Assembly (NCBI GenBank): GCA_964020085.1
Contig: OZ026598.1
Location: 6,810,424-6,874,423 of the forward strand
Direction: 5' to 3'
Origin: Micromussa lordhowensis
Taxonomy: Eukaryota; Cnidaria; Anthozoa; Scleractinia; Lobophylliidae
Length of the DNA stretch: 64,000 nt
The translations under genes were made by a program, and so were the position numbers. Below are positions 32,824-44,822 of the stretch, in pieces (position 1 is the stretch's first letter; the number at the start of each line of letters is the position of its first letter). The notes below the pieces were generated by a model that saw only the letters and a list, made by a program, of their open reading frames with translations, did no database searches and had not been told where the DNA came from.

Positions 32824-35684
32824 AATTGCAAAACGTTTGAATTTGCAAACGTGTATGAGCGTGAGACATAACTGGTAATTTTTCACCCACCAGAAAAAGC
32901 TTGAATAGTCATTTGCCATGGTCAAAACAAGGATTGGTATTAAATTTTCTTTGTTTAAAAGTAGCAATCAAAGATATAAAACAACTAAAAAAGTTATAAA
33001 ACAAATTCGAAAAAAAAAAATGTTTATACAGCAGACTTGTTAACATTGATGTTTGCTAGGTCTACTCCATGCTTCTGTGTAGCACGGTCCTAGGAATAGG
33101 ATAAAACACTCTTGTCAATCGTTGCCAGCACATTTGCATGTTCTTCCAAAGTAAAGAACAATTTCCCTTTTTTCTCCTGCTTCAACGCTCAGGAAAACTG
33201 AATCGTTTTAAAGAATTAATAAAACAGCGACTCTTGTAGAACATTCTTCAGACATGTGAATAAGACAATGAATTAATATCAGCTCAAATTGAGGATGTTT
33301 CGTACAATAAACTGAAAACGGAAACTAATTGAATTTACGGTTAAAAATGGTAATGAAGCCAAAATAGAATGTAAATATGTGCGCCAAACCAAAGAATGAA
33401 AAATACTGTTTCCTTTCAGTATGTAAAGTCTACGAAAAACTCATCCAGGAGACAGGATACTCAAACACCTGAAACACGACAAATGATGCACAGCAACTTT
33501 GGATCATAGGTTCCGTTGTCATTCGTTTTCGGATGTGGTTTTTCTAAGTGCTTTTTGTACAGATATGATGTCAGGAATGTGAAGTTGACACCAACAATTT
33601 CCTTCACATACCTCCGGAAGACGGCAATGAAATGTTAAGTTCAAAACGAACAGGTAGACCAGTCTGAGCATTGCAGATGGCAAACGTATTCAAACTGACG
33701 TAAAATTTCTTTCTTACAATGTTTTATTTTTTACCTGTTTTCACCGCTCTTTCTCTCCAACGACTTTTAGTAGATTGCTTGTTTTTCCTATTGTTTCAAA
33801 AGATTCCGAGTTAGGTTTTATTCAGGATTAGCTGATCATAACAAATTAGCGCGAGCCTTACCACAAAATAACTCCTCATAGCCTGCCCTCAGTCATATCA
33901 CCAGTCCAGTGTTTGATTGTGACCCCTTAACCAGTTGTCGAAAACGTCCTCGCAGATTGGCAATGCAATAACTGTGAAAGCAAGAAAGCCACTTGAAATT
34001 TAAAGCAACGATTAGCAAATTTACTGAAGTAGATGAGCAACAAAAATGACTCTTAATTGCCTGTGTTTGAGTTTACACCGTCGCAGAGACTCGATATCTC
34101 CTGGCACAGAAATAAAACACAACTCGCCTGTGTAAACATAGAAGCCGAAGAGAGTTGTATCACCCAAAATTTCTCAAAACTGTGCTTAGCTGATTAAATA
34201 CTTAGATGTCTTAGATAGGCAACATATGTTCTTAACGTACAGTGTTTTACCTGGTGCTGTGATAACCAAAACCCACACCACACGAAAGTACAGTGTACGA
34301 AGTAATTGACACTCCGTCGTAACACTACAGGGTAAATGTTTCTGTTGATCTTTCTTCAATTTGTAAACGTTTGACGATTGTCCAAACACTTGACAATAGC
34401 TCTCAAGACATTCAAATTACTTGCTTTCAAAATAAATCACTGTCGGCTTTTCTTCACCTTTTATTGCCGCATAATTAAAACTCTTCTCCAGATTACACGA
34501 TAAATGAGTCAACACAATGATCACAATGTCGTTCCTTTCAAACAGTTTCAGTGCAGAATGTAGACTCAGTTCCTGTCTCAAACGCTCTGTGTTTTTTTGA
34601 GCTACTTTGGCAAACGTTTAGTTTGGTGTGTCCTTTCAAAACGCAGAATAGTATGAAAAAAGGGTAAAGAGGAGCAAGATCGTTACAACCCGGGGATCCT
34701 AGCAGAAAGATATGATACTTAATCAATTTAATGCTTCATCAGGAATGCGTAGGACACACGTAGATCGCCTTTTTCGATGGCAAATAGCTTGTTCCTGCTA
34801 AACCTGTTTGTAGTATCCTCCATGAAACAAATGTAATACGTACTATAAGCAGTGCAACTTAAAAGGGCAATACAAAATAAGTGAATGTTACAAGCAGGTG
34901 CTTAAGTGAAATCTTGTGCTCTAATTTATCCATACGAAGACAGCTTGATTTCGATCTTCTTGACGTCCACGTGCAGTTGTTCTGGCGCCGCTCGTGAGAA
35001 AACACTAAATTGATGCAAGGATCAGTAAGATGATGTTGACTTAATGAAACAGTCACATCAGGTCTGTGCAGTTAGGGTGAATATTCAAACCTTGTTTGCG
35101 TCGTTTAAAGATCTCGCATGTATTTGAAATATTCCGGAATGTAAGATGGCTTTTTGATGATAAGCCAATGTTGACAGTTTATCTTGTGTCTTACCAAATG
35201 AACCATTGTACACTGAAAAACATAGACTTACCATTCTCTACATTCTGTACTCAGAGGTTCCAAAATGTTACTAAAATCAAACCAGAAATTACTGAATTAT
35301 AAGCAGACGACTTCAGTTTACAAAACATTTCTGTTTCTATCGCGTCTAATTTAGAAGCCGTTGACATAAGTTCAACCCAAGCTAATTAACGCCCGAAATG
35401 ACCCAAAAATGCTACAATTTTGACTGACGAGTCAAAAACAATAATCGTGCATTCTATCACTTCTGGAACGGGGTTATGACCTAATTCGACCTATTTGCGT
35501 TTGGCTTGAAAATTTAAACTATCTGGTTCTTACTCCTCAAAGCCGATATTTTTTCAAAGAAATCTTGTAATAGCTAGGTATAGGTCGCGATAAGTCAATA
35601 AAGAAGCTTAGCAAACCACAACGACGACGTCATCACACGGTGGCTCTCAGCATGCACGTGCGCTTTGAATCTTTGTCCATTTCT
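32824..35684. other. gene-free stretch
   Basis: No exon, RNA gene or clear repeat was recognised in this interval. Confidence 0.35.
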
Positions 35685-36088
35685 TAGCTCCGTCCACACG
35701 TATCCGGATATTGTTGAATCCACAATTTTATCTTTCCGGATTACAAAATGCATGTCCCCGTCCACACGTGGTGTATTCAAGTCGAATTCGCCTGTCCACA
35801 CGCATCCGATGGTATCTGGAATCTAGGCCTACACGTTGTGCCGCCATTTTTGGTTTATTTTGTTCGGTAAGAGACTTGACACGATTCTGCTACGTCACCG
35901 GATTTCTCACCGTCCACACGTTATCGGATTTTTTGCCGATTTATATTTTCCAAACTGTAGAGCGAACTTAGAAATATCCAAATTCGCCGCTCAATTTGCA
36001 GGATGCGTATGGACGTAAACCGTATCCGGAAAGAAAAAGTTTCGGGTTTATTAAAAAATATCTGGATACGTGTAGATGGGGCCTTAGC
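35685..36088. repeat. CGTCCACACGTATCCGG inverted-repeat element, copy 2
   Basis: Starting around tagctccgtccacacgtatc and ending around ggatacgtgtagatggggcc, the two ends are complementary over roughly 30 bp, with ccggaaagaaaaag/ctttccgga further in. The motif gtccacacg recurs internally three more times (near 35760, 35792 and 35911). DNA-transposon-like, non-coding. Open frames across it are incidental. Confidence 0.6.
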
Positions 36089-38167
36089 TGTAATCTGCAA
36101 ACGAGCTACGTGAAATGACCAAGAAGGTGGACCGCGACGGATAATTTTCACATATTCTTTTGAAACTGAACACTGCCATTTATACATTATTTAAACTGGA
36201 CAAGTCCGATGGACCTACTAAATGGACGTCCACAACATGTCAATAATATAATTCCACTTTTTACTAAGGGTCTTCCTCGATGTCGACGATGTCATTGATT
36301 AGGTTCTAATACTTTTCTGCGACGAACAAGATACTAAGAAACAAAAACGAAATCGAATGAAACAAAAAGAGGAGTCGAAGAAGTGCGTTACGATAGAGGA
36401 AGCTTGCTCAAAATTACTACGAACTAATTTGAAAACGTTGCCTAATGTTTTCAAGATGCATCCTGCGGCCAAAATGTCATAGCTTGTGTGTCAGCCTTTT
36501 CGAAAGTAAGGCTTGCTACTCCGGCAGTCGAGACCAAAAATATTACCCCCGGGGATATTACCCAAGGCCCGGGTTTTTCGAAAAGTAAATAACCGCGTAT
36601 AAATCACTAAAAACAACAACAACACTTTATTACCCGTTTAGAAGTTATCTTCAAATTAATTAAAAATATGATTTTGAAAAGTTAAAGGTTACCAGCTTCC
36701 TGCATGAAATAACCAAAAATCTAAAAATGTCAGGGAGCTGGTTTAAATAATGTATATGTAAACTGGGATAGTGGATAGCCGTGAATAGTGGTCTTCAACC
36801 TTCGAACAACTGGCTTCGGCCTGGAAAACTACGGTTATCCGTCTTGGAATAATTAGTGGTCATTAATTCCTCGCTGCGACGGCTGCGAAAAGTAGCTAGA
36901 CTGTTATTACAAAAAAGGTACGTTGGGTCCAGACCGAATTTTGTTTACATGTGCTAGCATATTTGTATCTTATCCTTCAAATGCCTGGATTCGTGATCAG
37001 AAGAAAACCTTGCGAGTAGATTTCGGAAGACAACGACAGACCAGCTGTAAGGTCGACGTGTTCTGCTACACCTAATTACGATTTCTATCATCATTTCTAT
37101 AACTCGATTAACCACTTCTGTCCCAAGCTCGACAACACTGATTGAAATGGCATTGAGGGGTTTAACTCTTTGCTCTTGTGCATCTTTAGTTGGGAAACTG
37201 ACCACAGCAGATCGTACGTCTCAAAAAATTCGCCTAAAATTTTCAAGTGCAGCATATGGATTCTATCTCAGTCGTCGTAAAGTTATCTTCCTCGTTTGTC
37301 AGTTTTTGTTTTGTCGAAACCTCTTCAGTGATTTTGATTCCACCTCAGTGAAAATTTATATTGTTAATGATTTTTTTAAATTAATTTTGTTTCTTCTCAA
37401 TTGAAGGTACCTTTGTACCACGGTTACCGAGCAAGTCTGATGTGAGAAAGCTCTTTCAATACTTTTTCCGCTTAATTTCCACGTGAGACAAATTCAGTGA
37501 CACATCTTCAGTGCAATATATATCCTGTGCCATTGCAATTTTCTGCTTATTCTTACCTTAGTGTCAAAGGCTTTTCTATTCGGTTTCCAGCCTCGGTTAG
37601 TGTAGTTACTCATACATTCAAACTTAGTGCAATTAAATTTGACTAAATTTTAACTTGCCTTCTTGCCTAAGAAACACCGACAATTTAACCATTATAAACA
37701 ACGACAAATATTGGCTTTTAAGCATTTCCTTGTGTGACACTGTTTGTTTTTTCTTTATTATATAAAATGAACGATCGGGGATTTCTTTTTTTTTTTTGAG
37801 ACTTGGGCGACGCTCTCAGAAGAAAGGTGTTAAGACAAAGTGTGAACTTCTCCCAAACAATGGGGCTTAAGATTAAAATTGAAACGCTTTTCAATTATTT
37901 TTGCCAGTTGAAATTACAACGATTCCATAATTTGCACTTCAATGGCGAGTGCTAAACATACACCATGTTTCCACAATAGCTCGGTATATTATTTCGCCAG
38001 GCAGCTGCTACCTAGGAAAATTGAAAAACAAGCGTTCTCAGGAGACGAAAACGATTTTGTGGATCATGTATCATGGAGAAAATTTTAACAAATAAACAGA
38101 TAAAGATGTTATTGTTGAGTTAAAAATATTTAATTTGCATTTCTGAACTTTTTTTTTCTGGATAGGG
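36089..38167. other. gene-free stretch
   Basis: No exon or repeat family was recognised, apart from a C/G-rich patch near 36547-36573. Confidence 0.35.
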
Positions 38168-38320
38168 CTTCCGTTCGCACCATCCGGGGAATTTAGCAGA
38201 GAATCCAAGTATTTTTTTTAATCCGCTCTCCATGAATACGCTACGTGTGGACGCGGAAATGTTTAAATCCGGAAAGAAGAAGTGGCGGATTCAAAAATAT
38301 CCGGATACCTCTTAAGACGA
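38168..38320. repeat. fragment related to the CGTCCACAC element, copy 3
   Basis: It contains acgtgtggacgcgg, aatccggaaagaagaa and aaatatccggatacct in the order expected for one arm of the 35685-36088 element. It is degenerate. Confidence 0.4.
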
Positions 38321-38859
38321 TCATCGCCTTAACAGCGGTCAAGAATCGTGCAGCTAAAACAGAGGTAGATAAATGCATTAAAACCGGTTCTAAGGCTGTC
38401 ATTATAAACTGACTGTAAACTGATCAGTGACGCTGAGTATGGCAGCAAAAGGCTTGTATTTTAACAGCTTAGTAAACATCGAGTATGAAAAACATCGAGT
38501 ATAAAAAATGGCGAATTAAATTTTATAAGGCCTGGTGGATTTCAAAAGGACAGCGAAACACTCCTGAGGCTTCTATGATTCGTGTTTACGGAAAATAAAA
38601 ACAAGATCGATCATTTTTTTTAACTTTCTCACGATTCACTTACTTGTCGGACAAAATAAAGAGAATAAAATACAAAGCGTGTAAACATTGGACGTTCAAG
38701 TCTTAATTATTCCTTTGAAAAATCCGAAACGTTTCAAAAGGCATACCTTTCAAAGCCAGTCCAGTTGCATTCCGTGTATTAGAGGATACATTTTAGTTAT
38801 AATAAATGAGTATTCAGTGACTGGTGTAGTGAGCCTACCGCCATTTCATACCTTAAGTA

Positions 38860-39126
38860 ATGCAAACCGACAGCAGTGATGATGCGCAAGCACACCTTAA
38901 ATATGATACGCTTGGGCTTAGACGGGAGATTCCCATCCTAAATCTTGTGAAGAAATGTTTAAATAAGCGCAAAGCGCAATTTTTAATCGACTATTTTTAT
39001 TTTAGTAGAGACATTCTACAGAGAAGAACGCGTCAAAGCAATCATCTCCGTCTGCCCTCCGTTCAATTAGAATGTACAAAAAAAGTTTTTTACTATCATG
39101 GATGCGCAGTTTTTAATCGTAATTTG
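38860..39126 (+). pseudogene. relic of a LINE reverse-transcriptase C-terminus
   Basis: The frame reads DTLGLRREIPILNL, then RRTRQSNHLRLPSVQLECTK and KVFYYHGCAVFNR. This resembles the conserved end of L2/CR1-type LINE ORF2 proteins, where a TR...L..P block is followed by K.SF.Y.G...WN. It stops at 39126 and is followed by a T/A-rich 3' region. Only the last part of the protein is present. The assignment rests on that motif order and is moderate. Confidence 0.45.
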
Positions 39127-39554
39127 TAGTTTTTATTAATCGTATTTTGTAAGAAATTTTTATATGTAATTTTTAGGGTTCTAACGAACCAGGTAGACTG
39201 TTTTTTCGAAGAAGCGCGAAACAGTTGGCGCTGTCGAGAAACGTATTTGAATTAAGCCCACTTGGTCTCTAACTGAAGCCAAATAGGTAAGCGCACGTGA
39301 TCACATTCCTTCACGTTCCTGAGGCAAGCCAGAAAACACCTAGCGATGGCCGGGCTAAATAGAAGGTCTTTTATCCGTGAGAAAAGCATGGACGATAACC
39401 TACGAGGTAACATAATCGATTCGATTATTGCTGAAGGGAGGAAATCCAGCATCAGGGTTATTTTTGGAGGGCAGTTCAAGGAAGTTACTGATCGATACCG
39501 ATTCATGAGTCTTGCGTTTCAAAATTTTGAGTGAGTGAGTGAGTAATAGTAATA
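39127..39554. other. non-coding flank with a small open frame
   Basis: A 62-codon frame at 39346-39534 (+) contains SMDDNLRGNIIDSIIAEGRK, which faintly recalls a transposon-type helix-turn-helix. No other domain is present and the evidence is weak. Confidence 0.2.
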
Positions 39555-40278
39555 GATATATCTTATTAGACGTTTTAGTGTGTAGTATCGCTGTATATTT
39601 TTACGAGTTGTACAGTATTTTGACGAGCCCGTAGGGCGAGTCAAAATATACAGCGATACTACACACCAAAACGTCCAATAAGAGATTTATTATCCAACGA
39701 TTTCTTTTCCCAAAATTCTGACTTGCAAAGGTTTTGAACTTCACGCGGCCGGGAAGAATGAGGCGAGTACAAATATCTGTTATTTGTACTCGTTTCGCGC
39801 GATATTTGTACTCTAGGAAACAGAGTTGGATAATAATACTCTTTATTATCCAACTCTGCTTCGTAGAGTACAAATATCGCGCGAAACGAGTACAAATATC
39901 ACACGTTATTATTCAACAAATTGTAACACTATCCAAATATGGTCATGATGCTCTCGATATCCGTAACAGATATCCGGCGGTATACGTAGCTTCGTACGTG
40001 GGAAGAAAAAGTGAAGTGAGAAAATGTCGACAGAGAGATTTACAAGGATTTAGGCTGTTTTGTTATCAATTTGTTGAATAATAAAACAATTATCCTGCTC
40101 AATCTCGCGGAATATCGTCTGATTTTAGCCGACTCGGCCTACGGCCTCGTCGGCTAAGTATCAGACGATATTCCGCGCGATTTCGCAGGATAATTGTTAA
40201 ATATTTGTACTCGTCTCATTCCTCCTGGCCGCGTGAAGTTCAAAACCTTGGCAAGTCAGAATTTTGGGAAAAGAAATC

Positions 40279-40310
<32 letters not shown>

Positions 40311-40552
40311 GTGTGTAGTATCGCTGTATATTTTTACTCGTTGTTTGTATTTTGACTCGCCCTACGGGCTCGTCAAAATACCGCACAACTCGTAAAAATA
40401 TACAGCGATACTACACACCAAAACGTCTAATAAGATATATATATTTTTACTCGTTGTTTGTATTTTGACTCGCCCTACGGGCTCGTCAAAATACTGCAGA
40501 ACTCGTAAAATATACAGCGATACTACACACCAAAACGTCTAATAAGATATAT
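39555..40552. repeat. 1-kb complex of nested and tandem palindromes
   Basis: At least five inverted repeats are nested. Hairpin A at 39561-39683 has tcttattagacgtttt ends and recurs at about 40292-40434. A right half repeats again at 40437-40552. Outer arms 39684-39775 and 40202-40290 (cacgcggccgggaagaatga against its complement) enclose hairpin B (39784-39898, arms of about 54 bp, atttgtactcgtttcgcgcg), element C (39907-40084, exact 18-bp ends ttattattcaacaaattg) and hairpin D (40085-40198). Successive insertion of MITE-like elements into one another is the simplest explanation. Open frames here are incidental. Confidence 0.85.
40085..40198. repeat. hairpin MITE-like element, ACAATTATCC variant
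   Basis: Ends aacaattatcc/ggataattgtt, with arms cggaatatcgtctga facing tcagacgatattccg and an agccgactcggcc centre. It is nested in the 1-kb palindrome complex and resembles 1416-1531 and 12892-13006 at its ends. Confidence 0.7.
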
Positions 40553-40657
40553 TTATTGCGCCTTACTCTCCAAAGGGAGGTATTGGTCTAAAGACAAGAA
40601 AGGTTTGAACATTAACTAATAAAATGCAAAATGATGTTTACCATCATCCGCATACAA

Positions 40658-40948
40658 TTAAAACGAAAATTTATAGCGCTTATTACAATTGTGAATCAAG
40701 AATCTCTTCCTTTTTTGAAACATTAAGTGGATATATTTTCCTATTATTTTAGATGTAATCGAGTTTTCCGCTCTATGTAAATACCTTGTCTTGTCGTTAT
40801 CACTTAAACTGTTGTAATGAGTGTCAACGTTTGAAATATGTGAGTGCAGCTCACGTCTTAATGTGGTATACCCCCGACAATACATCAAGAAATGCTGTTC
40901 ATGTTTTATGCAATCTTCTTTGCATACTAAACATGTGGGTTCTTCCAC
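40658..40948 (-). pseudogene. relic of a LINE ORF2 C-terminal Cys/His segment
   Basis: The minus-strand frame reads CLVCKEDCIKHEQHFLMYC followed by RGYTTLRREL. This is the C..C......E.HFL..C...R..L signature found at the C-terminus of many non-LTR retrotransposon proteins. The open part begins without a credible ATG, and a (GTCA)n microsatellite lies just beyond it, so the upstream coding region is lost. Only the 3' end remains. Confidence 0.55.
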
Positions 40949-40983
40949 TGCATTACAACAAACGCGGTCTTGGACGCTTGGCA

Positions 40984-41035
40984 GTGAGTCAGTCAGTCAG
41001 TCAGTCAGTCAGTGAATGAATGAGTCACTGAGTGG
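40984..41035. repeat. (GTCA)n microsatellite
   Basis: About seven tandem GTCA units, then degenerate GAATGAATGAGTCACTGAGT. Confidence 0.85.
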
Positions 41036-41999
41036 CACATTTGCATATCGGAGTCTCCGCAAGAAACACGTTTCTACGCTTCGCGTTTCCACGAGTTTAA
41101 AAAAGCTCTCGAACTCAGTGTCGTCGTTGGAGCAGGCCCAGAGACGTAAATTTTCTGGAGCGAAAAACAAGCGACGCTCATACTCAAAGCTGCTGTATTT
41201 TTTGGTTTCTTTTTCTTTTTCTCTTTTTGTTGATGTTATTGTTGTTTTTGTTGTTATTGTTGTTTATGCTGTTTTTTTCTTCTATGCGCTTTCCCTTTGG
41301 TCCTCTTCTCCTGCACTCTTTTGCGGTTTTGTTGACCTTTTAGTAGCCTTTGTGTCTTGTAGAAAGAGATCAAACTTTTGAACAAGCTAATTAATAAGTA
41401 GCTGGTGTCTTCACAGATCTTACAGACTGAGGTGAAACGGCCGGTCTAATGTACTCTTGATGTTTACATACATACAATACATACATACATAAATTTTAGA
41501 ATTCTAACACGCCACAGATTTTGGATGATATTTCGTTATTGGGAAAAGTTTTCAGTTTTGTATCCTAAGGTCTCCTAACAAACCGCAGGACAGACTTCCC
41601 TTAAGATAAAGACCTATAACTTAAGTACTCGTATATAACAGTCTGCGAAGCATGATATGGCCGGGGTTCTAAATTATATGCATACATTTATCAATATCTT
41701 GAACAACGCATTCGTTAGAAGGGTGCTAAACAAATTATGTTCATTGGTGTTTTGTCTGTCTAACGAATCAAAAATCATGCAAGGCAACGATTCTCGGTTT
41801 GATAAAACGAGAAGAAACATATCAACGAAATGAAAATAGTGTTCAATGAAATGATGATGGTTAGTGCCGTTAAGCCTTCAAGAATTCAAACTCGTTCTAC
41901 TTCCATTGTGCCCTGCAATCTGTAAAACGACAATCGCATCATGCAGTGGACTAGAGCTCAACCAGGGTGAGTGCCAAAGAAATTTACTACTCTTGTGTC
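41036..41999. other. gene-free stretch with low-complexity tracts
   Basis: A T/G-rich tract (tgttattgttgtttttgttg and onward) spans about 41210-41280, and a CATA-type microsatellite lies at 41467-41493. The long open frame through the T-rich tract is a composition artefact. Confidence 0.4.
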
Positions 42000-42130
42000 A
42001 GGGGCACCCAACGAATAGTTTCCGTAATATATCTGTTCGAAAGGTCTTTAATCCCTCATTTAAAAGCACTCTAGATAGCCCAAAACAGCGTTTTAAAGCG
42101 TCTGAGAGACAACCATGGCTGGGTGCCCTG
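42000..42130. repeat. short MITE-like element with AGGGGCACCCA ends
   Basis: aggggcacccaacg at the left faces tgggtgccct at the right. In between, aaaagcactct and cagcgttttaaagcg give a weaker inner pair. About 130 bp, non-coding. Confidence 0.55.
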
Positions 42131-44640
42131 TAGTCTTATAGAAACCGCAGTTAAGAGCATGTAAGCTACAAGTTTTCCATTCCCTGATATTAGTTAGAAC
42201 TTTAACTACGGTCTCTGCATAAAACGGCGAGATATTTCTTTCCTGAGCTAACAACTTCATCAGCATTATCACGTATCAGTGGCTACGTTTCTGGCATTGA
42301 ACAGAATTGCTTTATTCTACGAGAAGTGGTGCACTAGCAGGCTTGCCATGTACTGAAATCCTAAATAGTGATCGACCCCACTGAAAAGCCACACACAAAG
42401 CTAAATTACTCATTACAAATCGTTTAATATCGGTTCTATTTACCTGAGAAAGGTCCTGGAAGGTTCTTTGAGCTCTTTTGCCGGCGATGAATTGAAACTG
42501 GCCCAATACCTGTATTTTGGCATTAGCTTCGTACACCGTCACACAGTTGACTCTGCGACTCTGTGAATCTATTCAGATTGTTTCAATTTTCGGTCGATCT
42601 CTTTGAGATCAAGTTTGATAACAGATTGCTTTTGTCTTTGTACTTTTGGGAAATTAAACGAACCATAGTTCATGCTTAACAGCTGAAACCCTTCTGTAAT
42701 CAAATCTTATCTAATCAACCCAAAAACCGCGACATAGTAGCCACAGGCAAAACATGAAAATAATGTTATTGCTTTTGTTCTAACAATAATTTTAACGTTT
42801 AATAAAGTACCTCGCTGTAATATACTTTTAAAACGAGAAAATAAGCCAATAATTAGTTAGCACCTTATTATGAAATATTAAGAGACTTGGGTGTTTCTAA
42901 GAAGAGAAACATAACGGGCATCCTTTCAAGTCGAAGAAAGTGGAACTGCATTCCTTGGCGAATATAGGATTTCTCTCTTGATCGCCAACAAATGTTTTCC
43001 AACATTTGTTTTTTCCTGTGTTTCAAAGAAACCCTGCTGATGTAAAAGCTCCACTGATTGTGAACTTCAAGAAGTAAAATCCTTTTCGCAATCCAGTGTT
43101 CAGCAGCACTATTCCGTCAGCCGGATTAGAAGATGTTTCATTCAAACGTGCAATTTGTGTGAATGAATTTGAATTAATTTCTGCGTTTGCTGTGTTTTCA
43201 ATCAACTGACTGAATCGGCAAACTAGCTAGCAGTTAGACTTGGTGTCTTAGCAAATAATTACAACTCCAAGGTTTACGTTTCCATCCATGCTCACCGCCA
43301 AATATTTCGCAGGTTGCAAGATGGTCGACATGTAGTTGTGGCAATTTTTGAAAATCGAAAATTTACGGTTGCCTTTACTAAGAATTTTTTAAATGCTTTT
43401 AATTATTCGAACGCAAAAGAGACCCATTCTACGTTTCTTAAGCTGATATTTTTTTCTGTTTAAAAAGAAATTTCAGTTTTCTATATTTGATGTTGATGCC
43501 TCTCAAGTTCTAGGTCTTTTAACTCTGACACATTCATGCGTGCAAATTAAGTGACTATTATCATTAATTACAACTGTTCTAATTGTCACTTAATGAATCT
43601 GCTTCAATTAGTGTTGTCGACCTTCATTAAAATGTGAATCTCGGTCTTCTGCTGATACTGTTATTGGACAGTTTGATATTAGCAGGAGGTCTATTGTTGT
43701 TTGTTATGGACCTACAGGTCATCTGATAACTTCTCCGGAGCGACTTATTCCCATCAAACACGCTGATAAGAGTTACACTGATTACCTTTGTCAAGGCGAT
43801 TTAACCCTATCTTCTCTGCAAAGGGCATCATTTACCGCTTTGGCAGTTAATAAATCAGATATGTAATTGTTTCACCCAGATAATAATTAATGCTGGCATC
43901 CGAAACATTGATGGAATAGCTAGTAGCAAAACTTCAGTTTAAGAAGCTAACTTGCAAATTCAGAAGTAAAACGATCGTATATAGTTTTTTAAACCTGCTA
44001 GGTTTATGAACAATGTGAAAACATACAGTTGCTAAAATCATTAAAGGCTTGAAGTGTTAATAATAAGAGAAGTCTCTCCAGAAACAAGTCTTAATTTTAA
44101 TTAAGATTTTCATATGCCCGTACTTTCTTTTTACGTTTCATCTCAATTCATTATCTCCGTAGACAGTAACTGACGCGAAGAGGCAAATTTTGGTGGCACG
44201 TCAAATTGTGCAGTCATGGCAACCGTTTCATTTACTCGAGAGATCTATACCAAATGCTTACCTATTGTCATCTAGCTCTCTGATTGGCCCAACACGCAAT
44301 GTGTTACACTTCAGACACTTACACGTAAAAAGTAATTACTGCTACGAGATATTTTAAGTATGAGACGACAAAAAGCGGGTGTTTGTAACAAAAATTTGCT
44401 GGCCAACGTTATGAAGCCCGACAAAGTTATTTGTTTCATGTTTTTGCTCGATCTTTGCCCTTGACAAACTGATTAATCAGTTGTTTACTTCTGACTGAAG
44501 AGCTAACCAATGGAAACGTTTTGGTTACGCAATTCATGCATAGTGTATGAGCACAAAGCAAAAGATTGCAGGATGCATGGTCCCGGATCTTCCAACATAA
44601 ATTTTGTCATCTCTTTTGCTTTAAGCTGCTTTTGGGAATA
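42131..44640. other. gene-free stretch
   Basis: No exon, RNA gene or clear repeat was recognised. Confidence 0.35.
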
Positions 44641-44822
44641 TTTTTTTATTTTAATTCTGGATTTACCTTAGCGAATTTTCTTTTTCTCTTAATGTATATG
44701 GTAATTGTAAGTATGTAATGTTATTGTAAATAGGCGTGCGTTTTTATCATAAGCTCCTAGGAGATTGGGCAGCCACTTCCTACGTTTACGACTCTAAATG
44801 AAGTTACCTTACCTTACCTTAT
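44641..44822 (+). mobile_element. retroelement-like 3' tail with (ACCTT)n
   Basis: An AT-rich segment is followed by aagctcctaggagattgggc, agccacttcctacgtttacg and a terminal run of ACCTT units (44805-44822). The short tandem tail suggests the 3' end of a LINE or SINE. No coding part is visible and the family is not identified. Confidence 0.35.

Noticed and set aside
35595..36187. Several open frames of 60-90 codons
   Set aside because: All cross the CGTCCACAC inverted-repeat element; they are incidental frames in a non-coding transposon.
39601..40081. Open frames of 78-115 codons
   Set aside because: They run through nested palindromes, and their sequences are partly mirror images of each other on opposite strands, so they are not genes.
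41016..41381. A 121-codon open frame with hydrophobic C-terminal half
   Set aside because: The hydrophobic part is simply translation of a T/G-rich low-complexity tract, and the frame begins in a microsatellite.
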